Source: an uncultured Eubacteriales bacterium
GTDB lineage: Bacteria > Bacillota > Clostridia > Oscillospirales > CAG-272
Direction of reading: 5' to 3'
Assembly: GCA_900546695.1 (NCBI GenBank)
Contig: URDX01000001.1
Span: 1-64,000 of the forward strand
DNA: 64,000 nt
Shown here: positions 58,970 to 64,000 of the stretch, one piece after another
Numbering within the stretch: the stretch's first letter is position 1
How the letters are laid out: every line of letters begins with the position of its first letter
The notes under the pieces: model-generated
What the model was told of the DNA's origin: nothing
Databases searched by the model: none
Seen by the model: only the letters and a program-made list of their open reading frames with translations
Program-made: the position numbers and the translations under genes

Positions 58970-59983
58970 ATGTCGGAAAAAAAGAGCAACCCCGCACGCC
59001 TTGGGGAGCAAAAGTCTCCCGATATGAAGAACCTTAAATACAACGACTATACCCGCACGCTGCTCGCGGAGGGTATACGCATCGGCGCGCTGAAAAACAG
59101 CGACGCGGAAAAGCTGTCCTCTGCCCTGCTCGCGGTGCTCACCGATCTGCTCGCGGACTATCTCGTGCGCGAAGGGATAACCGACGAGCTCGAGTATGGC
59201 GCGACAGCTGCAGAGCTCATGCAGTCGCTTATATTCACCATAGATACATATCTCATCTCGCTCTCCGATACCGCTCTCGCGCTGAAAAAGCTGAAGGGGG
59301 TAAAGGAGGAAAATGTCCGCGAGATGCGTGAGGGCGGTATCGCCGCGCTGCGTGTGCTGCAATGCGAGGCACTGTCGCTGCACGTAAAGGCTAAAAGGCT
59401 CGTTCCGCCCGTCAAGGCGACCGTCATGCGCGATGCGCTGCGCAGCTGTCACTCGATGATACTCACATACGACCGCGAGTACATGTCCGCAGCGCTTACG
59501 AGCGAGCCCTGCTATCCTCTTGCAGTCCCGTTCGGGCTGTCGGGCGGCATCAAGTACATACGGCGCTATCTGCGCCAGCTCGCGGACGAGAACCGCTTCT
59601 GCAAGGATGTCGGAACCGCCGTCATGCGCCGCTTCGGTAAGCTGCTGTACGAGCAGAGAGCCGAGGAGGACGGGCGCTTCTGTCAGAATATATACATCCC
59701 GACGCTCGTTTCCGCGACGATATGCGCGTATCTGAAAAAGGAAACAAAGGAGCTTATCCTGACACCCGATGATTGCGAGCTGTTCTGCCGCCTTACAAAA
59801 TCCTTCTCGGATACTCAGCTCGGCGAGCTGCTTGAGGATGTCGTATCAAAGCTCCCCGCAGGAAACAGAGAATACAATATGCAGGCTATCTCCCGCATCA
59901 TGCCCGAGTTTATCACATCCACACGCGCAAAGACGCTCGATAAGCTCGCGCTTGTGCAGAGGTGTGAGCCGGTCGATGAGTGA
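58970..59983 (+). CDS. DUF6179-like helical protein
   Basis: A 337-residue, nearly all-helical cytosolic protein (LLAEGIRIGALKNSDAEKL start of the domain; CEPVDE end). It fits, by memory, DUF6179, found in Clostridia and without known function. ATG 58970 is chosen as the domain begins soon after (KYNDYTRTLLAEG); its ribosome site is weak (GAG). Frames run open upstream for 180 bases, but they look non-native. Expression likely depends on the promoter-operator at 58714-58755. Confidence 0.7.
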   Translation: MSEKKSNPARLGEQKSPDMKNLKYNDYTRTLLAEGIRIGALKNSDAEKLSSALLAVLTDLLADYLVREGITDELEYGATAAELMQSLIFTIDTYLISLSDTALALKKLKGVKEENVREMREGGIAALRVLQCEALSLHVKAKRLVPPVKATVMRDALRSCHSMILTYDREYMSAALTSEPCYPLAVPFGLSGGIKYIRRYLRQLADENRFCKDVGTAVMRRFGKLLYEQRAEEDGRFCQNIYIPTLVSATICAYLKKETKELILTPDDCELFCRLTKSFSDTQLGELLEDVVSKLPAGNREYNMQAISRIMPEFITSTRAKTLDKLALVQRCEPVDE

Positions 59984-60047
59984 GACCGTCGGTCGGGCTG
60001 AGTAAATGAATCAGTCCGTCGACAGACCGAAAAAGCAAAAAACTATC

Positions 60048-60082
60048 ACCGCACCCGATAAAAAGCCGTCGGATGCGGTGAT
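60048..60082. terminator. Terminator between convergent genes
   Basis: ATCACCGCA with TGCGGTGAT and an inner CCGA/TCGG pair. TTTTTT lies on the minus-strand side and TTTAT on the other; it can serve both neighbours. Confidence 0.75.
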
Positions 60083-60115
60083 TTATATTTGCACGTAGAA
60101 TTAATCACGCAGAAT

Positions 60116-60961
60116 TTATTCGGATAAAAAGTCATGCACGGGCGCGGGTCCGCGACCGACGAGATAACACAGCATCGCTCCGACGCCGTTCTGCTCATTA
60201 GTCAGCGTGACAGTATCGGCTACCGATTTGACCGCGGCGGTAGCGTTGCCCATAGCAACCCCGAGTCCCGCAGCGCGCAGCATCTCTATATCGTTCGCCT
60301 CATCGCCGAACGCGACCGACGCGGATACGGGCATGTCAAGCAGCTCGCACAGCCGCACGAGCGCAGCGCCCTTTGAGACACCGCTGTCGACATTCTCGAG
60401 GTATTCGGGCTTGCTCTTAAAGCAGGTAACGCCGTAATCGGCGCAGTCCGACTTCGCGAGCCGCAGCTCCTCTATACGCTCGGGCGTATCGCAGTAGAGT
60501 ATCTTTGTGACACCCTCGCGCGCAAGCGTCGGAATCACGTCCGCACCGTCGCCTATCAGCCTGTACGGCGCGGGGCTCATCACGCGGTAGCGGCGGACGA
60601 TATCGTTATCCTTATTTGAATACAGACGGTTGCCCGACCAGAGTATCATGGTCGTATCGGCGCGTACGCCGTCCTGCCATACGCGCAGCGCGGCGCTCTC
60701 GCTCATGCAGCGATTATACAGTATCTCTCCGTCGGGGCGGACTATCATTGCGCCGTTGTATGTAATTATCGGCGCGCTGATATCAAGCACCGACAGATAC
60801 CGCTCGAGCGCGCAGAGTGCCCTGCCCGTCGATATCGTAAAGATCATCCCCGCCGCCTCCGCGGCTCTTATTGCAGCAAGATTCTCATCCGATATATTGC
60901 AGCCGTCGTCGAGCAGAGTGCCGTCCATATCGGAGGCGGCGAGCCTGTATTTAAGTTCCAT
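60116..60961 (-). CDS. HAD-IIB (Cof-type) phosphatase
   Basis: A 281-residue sugar- or cofactor-phosphate phosphatase. It has AASDMDGTLLDD (motif I, nucleophile D10), TISTGRAL (motif II), SKGAALVRL (motif III lysine) and FGDEANDIEML (motif IV). Middle cap of type IIB. Substrate not predictable. Confidence 0.92.
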   Translation of the reverse strand: MELKYRLAASDMDGTLLDDGCNISDENLAAIRAAEAAGMIFTISTGRALCALERYLSVLDISAPIITYNGAMIVRPDGEILYNRCMSESAALRVWQDGVRADTTMILWSGNRLYSNKDNDIVRRYRVMSPAPYRLIGDGADVIPTLAREGVTKILYCDTPERIEELRLAKSDCADYGVTCFKSKPEYLENVDSGVSKGAALVRLCELLDMPVSASVAFGDEANDIEMLRAAGLGVAMGNATAAVKSVADTVTLTNEQNGVGAMLCYLVGRGPAPVHDFLSE

Positions 60962-61017
60962 TGCAGTTATCCTTTGTGTCCATACAGATGCTTATTGTCG
61001 TCTACGGCTGAGCCGTA

Positions 61018-61821
61018 TCAGAGCACCTTCGAGAGAAATTCCTGTGCTCTCGGTGTTTTCGGATGATCGAAGAACTCGGCGGGTGCCGCATCCTCCATGA
61101 CCTTGCCCTCATCCATAAAAAGCACGCGCGTCGCGACCTCGCGGGCAAAGCCCATCTCGTGCGTGACGATTATCATGGTCATACCCGTATCCGCAAGCTC
61201 CTTGATAACGTCAAGCACCTCGCCGACCATTTCGGGGTCGAGCGCGGAGGTAGGCTCATCGAAAAGCATAACGTCGGGATTCATAGCGAGCGCGCGGACG
61301 ATGGCGATACGCTGCTTCTGTCCGCCCGAAAGGGTCGACGGGAATACATCACGCTTATCGAGCAGACCGACGCGGGCGAGATACTTTTCGGCGCTCGCGT
61401 TTATCTCCTCCGCCGTGCCGAGTCCGAGGCGGGTCGGCGCGAGGGTTATATTCTGCATTATCGTCAGGTTATTGAAGAGATTGAAATGCTGAAAGACCAT
61501 GCCCATACGGCGGCGCAGCATATCGGTGGGGATACCGTTCTTTTCCTTTATCTCACGCTCCGCGCGGCGCAGAGCCGAGCTGCCGAGTCCCTGCAGCTCG
61601 GGATGGAGCGAGGGATCGACCTCGTTTGTCAGCTTACCGTCAAACCATATCTCGCCCTTTGTAGGGGTCTCGAGCAGGTTAAGACAGCGCAGTATCGTAC
61701 TTTTACCCGAGCCCGACGGTCCGATAACAGCGACCTTTTCGCCGCGCTTTATATCGAGCGAAACGCCCTTCAGCACCTCAAGCTGTCCGAAGCTTTTATA
61801 TACATTCTTAACGCTTATCAC
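61018..61821 (-). CDS. Polar amino-acid ABC transporter, ATP-binding subunit
   Basis: A 267-residue ATPase: IGPSGSGKSTILR (Walker A), LSGGQKQRIAI (signature), VMLFDEPTSALD (Walker B), and the H of IIVTHEMGFA. The HisP/GlnQ family. An insertion at about 70-95 (PELQGLGSSALRRAE) is slightly longer than usual. It overlaps the permease gene by 14 bases. Confidence 0.93.
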   Translation of the reverse strand: MISVKNVYKSFGQLEVLKGVSLDIKRGEKVAVIGPSGSGKSTILRCLNLLETPTKGEIWFDGKLTNEVDPSLHPELQGLGSSALRRAEREIKEKNGIPTDMLRRRMGMVFQHFNLFNNLTIMQNITLAPTRLGLGTAEEINASAEKYLARVGLLDKRDVFPSTLSGGQKQRIAIVRALAMNPDVMLFDEPTSALDPEMVGEVLDVIKELADTGMTMIIVTHEMGFAREVATRVLFMDEGKVMEDAAPAEFFDHPKTPRAQEFLSKVL

Positions 61822-62506
61822 TGGCTCTCAACCTCTTTTCGATACGCTTTATCAGGAAAGCGATAACATAAACGATTATCAGATAGAATGCCGAGGCTAC
61901 GAGCATCGGCGCGAGATAGTTTGCGAGGTTGTTGCCCGCACCGACGTTCTTTGCGGCTGCGGTAAGGTCCTGCATTCCTATCATGGAGACGATGGAGGTC
62001 TCCTTTATCAGTGCGATAAGCTCGTTGCATATCGCCGGGATAACATTCTTTATCGCCTGCGGGATAACGATGCGCACCATCGTCGTTCTGCGCGACAGTC
62101 CGAGCGACAGACCCGCCTCGGTCTGCCCCGCATCGACAGACAGAATACCCGCGCGGATATTCTCGGCAACGTATGCGCCCGAGTTTATACCGAAGGAGAA
62201 TATCGCAACAAGCACCTGCGGGAAGCCGCGGACGGTGATGATAACGAACGCCATTATAAAGAGCTGGAGCGCCATCGGTGTGCCGCGTATGACGGTTATG
62301 TATATCTTGCACAGCGTACGCGGCAGGAACATGAGCGGGCTCTTTGACTTTGAAAGATTGACGAGTGCAACGACCGTACCGAGCACAAGACCGAGCACGG
62401 CGGCGCCGAGCGACATTTCGACGGTCATGAGCAGACCGCTCGCGAAAATGCCCATGAACTTTCCGCTCGTGAAGATCTTTACGAGATTTTCTACTAACTG
62501 AACCAT
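61808..62506 (-). CDS. Polar amino-acid ABC transporter, permease
   Basis: A 232-residue membrane protein with five helices and the EAA loop (EAGLSLGLSRRTTMVRIVIPQA). HisMQ/GlnP family. Lies between the ATPase and binding protein genes. Confidence 0.93.
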   Translation of the reverse strand: MVQLVENLVKIFTSGKFMGIFASGLLMTVEMSLGAAVLGLVLGTVVALVNLSKSKSPLMFLPRTLCKIYITVIRGTPMALQLFIMAFVIITVRGFPQVLVAIFSFGINSGAYVAENIRAGILSVDAGQTEAGLSLGLSRRTTMVRIVIPQAIKNVIPAICNELIALIKETSIVSMIGMQDLTAAAKNVGAGNNLANYLAPMLVASAFYLIIVYVIAFLIKRIEKRLRASDKR

Positions 62507-62574
62507 TTTGTTTTCCTTCCGTTATCGGTTCGGGACGGTCCGTGCCGACAAGACCGCATCCGCCTTATATACAC

Positions 62575-62602
62575 GAAAAAAGACGCAGAAGCGCCTTTTT
62601 CG
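62575..62602 (-). terminator. Attenuator between binding protein and permease genes
   Basis: Minus strand AGGCGC-TTCT-GCGTCT then TTTTTT. It would leave more binding protein mRNA than permease mRNA, common in such operons. Confidence 0.75.
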
Positions 62603-62624
62603 CAATCAGGTATTATAGGACCTA

Positions 62625-63521
62625 TCAGCCTACGTTGAAGTGCTGTGCAACGAGCTTGTCGATAGCATTCTCGCCGTCTGCATCGACATCGTTGATCATT
62701 TCGTTAAGAACACCGTTGATAGCGTCGAGCAGCTCGGTCTTACCCTTGGTCACGCAGATAGCGTACTGCTCGGATGTTGCAGAATCGGCTGCGCCGTCCT
62801 CACCCTTGTAGTAAAGAGGGAGTGCAACATAGTCGCTGTTCTTGGAAACGATGTAGGTTGCAGGAAGCTTATCAACAACGACAGCGTCGATCTGGTTAGC
62901 GCCGATAGCATCGACTGCAAGCTGTGCGTTATCGTACTTAACTCTCTCGCTGCCCGTATCTGCGAGCACGCCGCCATCTACCTCGTCGCTGACAAAGATA
63001 TCACCGGTGGTATCCTGCTGAACGCCTATCTTCTTGCCTGCAAGGTCGTTCCAGAGAATGTACTCCGTGCCGTCCTCAGCCTTTGTGGTGTTTACGGTGC
63101 CTTCCTTATAGATCACATACTGGATGCTCTCATAGTAAGGAACGGAGAAGTCTACCTGCTGCTTTCTCGCCTCGGTGATGGTGATGCCCGCGGCGCCGCA
63201 GTCGCAGAGCTTACCTGCGCTTACATTATCGACGATAACGCTGAAATCAACATTCTGGAACTCTACGGTGGTGTTCATCTTTGCCGCCACCTTGTTCATG
63301 ATGTCGATATCGACGCCGACGATGTCGTTGCCGTCGAAATACTCAAAGGGAGCAAAATATGCGTTGGTCTGAACAACGATGGGCTCTGCAGCTGCGCTGC
63401 CGCCGTTTGCAGCGGTCGTGGTTTCGGAGCCGTCGGCTGCCGTCTTTCCGCAGGATGCTGCGGAGAGAGCCATAAGTGCGGCAAGCGCCGCAAGTGCTGT
63501 TTTCTTCATGAAGTTCTTCAT
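62625..63521 (-). CDS. Amino-acid-binding lipoprotein of the ABC transporter
   Basis: A 298-residue type 3 solute-binding protein. The signal ends at lipobox LSAASC. The core has NAYFAPFEYFDGNDIVGVDID (key part: PFEYFDG), ITITEARKQQVDFSVPYY and DLAGKKIGVQQDTTG (key part: IGVQQDTTG). These fit polar amino acids. First gene of the operon. Confidence 0.93.
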   Translation of the reverse strand: MKNFMKKTALAALAALMALSAASCGKTAADGSETTTAANGGSAAAEPIVVQTNAYFAPFEYFDGNDIVGVDIDIMNKVAAKMNTTVEFQNVDFSVIVDNVSAGKLCDCGAAGITITEARKQQVDFSVPYYESIQYVIYKEGTVNTTKAEDGTEYILWNDLAGKKIGVQQDTTGDIFVSDEVDGGVLADTGSERVKYDNAQLAVDAIGANQIDAVVVDKLPATYIVSKNSDYVALPLYYKGEDGAADSATSEQYAICVTKGKTELLDAINGVLNEMINDVDADGENAIDKLVAQHFNVG

Positions 63522-63857
63522 AATAACATGCCTCTTTCAAACAATACTTTAATGATTCGGTAACGTGTAAAAGCATCGACATATGGGTTTGAAACGAAAA
63601 ACTGAATGTTTATACACGATATCTCGCTTTGATGTGTATGATTATACGTCTTTTTGCGATAAAAATCAATTGATATATCTAACAGATTATAACAAATTCG
63701 CGCGGCGCGAGTCGTAAATTATGCACAAACGTATGATGCTCCGCATATAATATCCTGCCGAGCGTCAGGAATTATTATACATGGCACGCGGTGCTTTTCC
63801 GTATAAAACAGATAATATTCGAATTTTCGGGCGAATAATGCAGAAAAGGAGCGTTTT
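63522..63857. other. Divergent control region between transporter and amidase genes
   Basis: Non-coding, AT-rich. It carries the transporter promoter at 63641-63669 and a second TATAAT (minus) near 63692. For the amidase gene, TATAAA near 63802 and TAATAT near 63812 are possible -10 boxes. Confidence 0.5.
63641..63669 (-). promoter_or_regulatory. Promoter of the amino-acid transporter operon
   Basis: Minus strand TTGATT (63664-63669), 17 bases, TATAAT (63641-63646). Confidence 0.7.
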
Positions 63858-64000
63858 ATGATAAAGGTATTCATAGATCAGGGGCACAACCCCGCCAACC
63901 CCAACGCAGGTGCGGAGGGCAACGGACTGCGCGAGCAGGATCTTGTATATGAGATAGGCGTGCGTCTCGCGGCTCTGCTAAATGCAGATCCCGAGTTTGA
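63858..64000 (+). CDS. N-acetylmuramoyl-L-alanine amidase (Amidase_3), start only
   Basis: The first 47 residues are visible: IKVFIDQGHNPANPNAGAEG (key part DQGHNP, with the zinc histidine), then GLREQDLVYEIGVRLAALL. The Amidase_3 family cuts the peptide stem off peptidoglycan. AAAAGGAG before the ATG. Cut by the window end. Confidence 0.85.
   Translation, partial: MIKVFIDQGHNPANPNAGAEGNGLREQDLVYEIGVRLAALLNADPEF

Overview
The window reads as a chromosome segment of a Gram-positive anaerobe of the class Clostridia, most likely a gut Oscillospiraceae/Ruminococcaceae-type bacterium. Support comes from the ctsR-mcsA-mcsB-clpC stress operon, a T-box in front of thrS, a ZTP riboswitch in front of glyA, a dockerin-bearing secreted protein, TnpX/TnpV-type transposon genes and a DUF6179-like gene. 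The species cannot be named from the sequence. The core half (about 26-64 kb) is GC-rich; parts of the first 15 kb are clearly AT-rich.

Bases 1-24,000 are a stack of mobile elements loaded with defence genes. From the left: a TnpX-type large serine recombinase with a TnpW-like small gene; a DarTG toxin-antitoxin operon with a small XRE regulator, lying between a broken and an intact copy of the same small gene plus tnpV; a truncated DUF6591-type gene; an HTH-DUF3990 ADP-ribosyltransferase-like gene with a partner; then an AT-rich cassette of a beta-class DNA methyltransferase, a 919-residue nuclease-methyltransferase fusion and a two-gene Hachiman system (hamA, hamB). A GC-richer mobilisable-element backbone follows: a 964-residue protein resembling a two-barrel (RdRP/YonO-type) RNA polymerase, a replication/HTH protein, an excisionase-like protein, a candidate oriT, a MobC-like protein, a relaxase fused to Sel1 repeats, and two tandem tyrosine integrases.

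Bases 24,000-42,000 are mostly housekeeping: a MerR regulator with an unusual C-terminus, tRNA-Pro(TGG), murA, a DUF3810 metalloprotease-like membrane protein with an RluA-type pseudouridine synthase, the CtsR regulon operon, a SLOG protein, and glyA under a ZTP riboswitch. A four-gene cassette follows (HPr-kinase-like kinase, PqqD-like, S26-like peptidase, nucleotidyltransferase). It sits beside an LRR surface protein, a 33-residue peptide and a 2427-residue secreted repeat protein with a long, hairpin-rich leader. This cassette looks like an uncharacterised peptide-modification or export locus.

Bases 50,000-64,000 hold mgtE with a long leader and leader ORF, coaX with an ECF transporter S component (probably pantothenate), a dockerin protein, a lipoprotein, thrS with its T-box, a DUF6179-like gene, a HAD phosphatase, a polar amino-acid ABC transporter, and the start of a cell-wall amidase. 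The most unusual items are the polymerase-like protein, the modular defence cargo, the kinase/PqqD/peptidase cassette with its short peptide, and the leaders of the giant protein and of mgtE.
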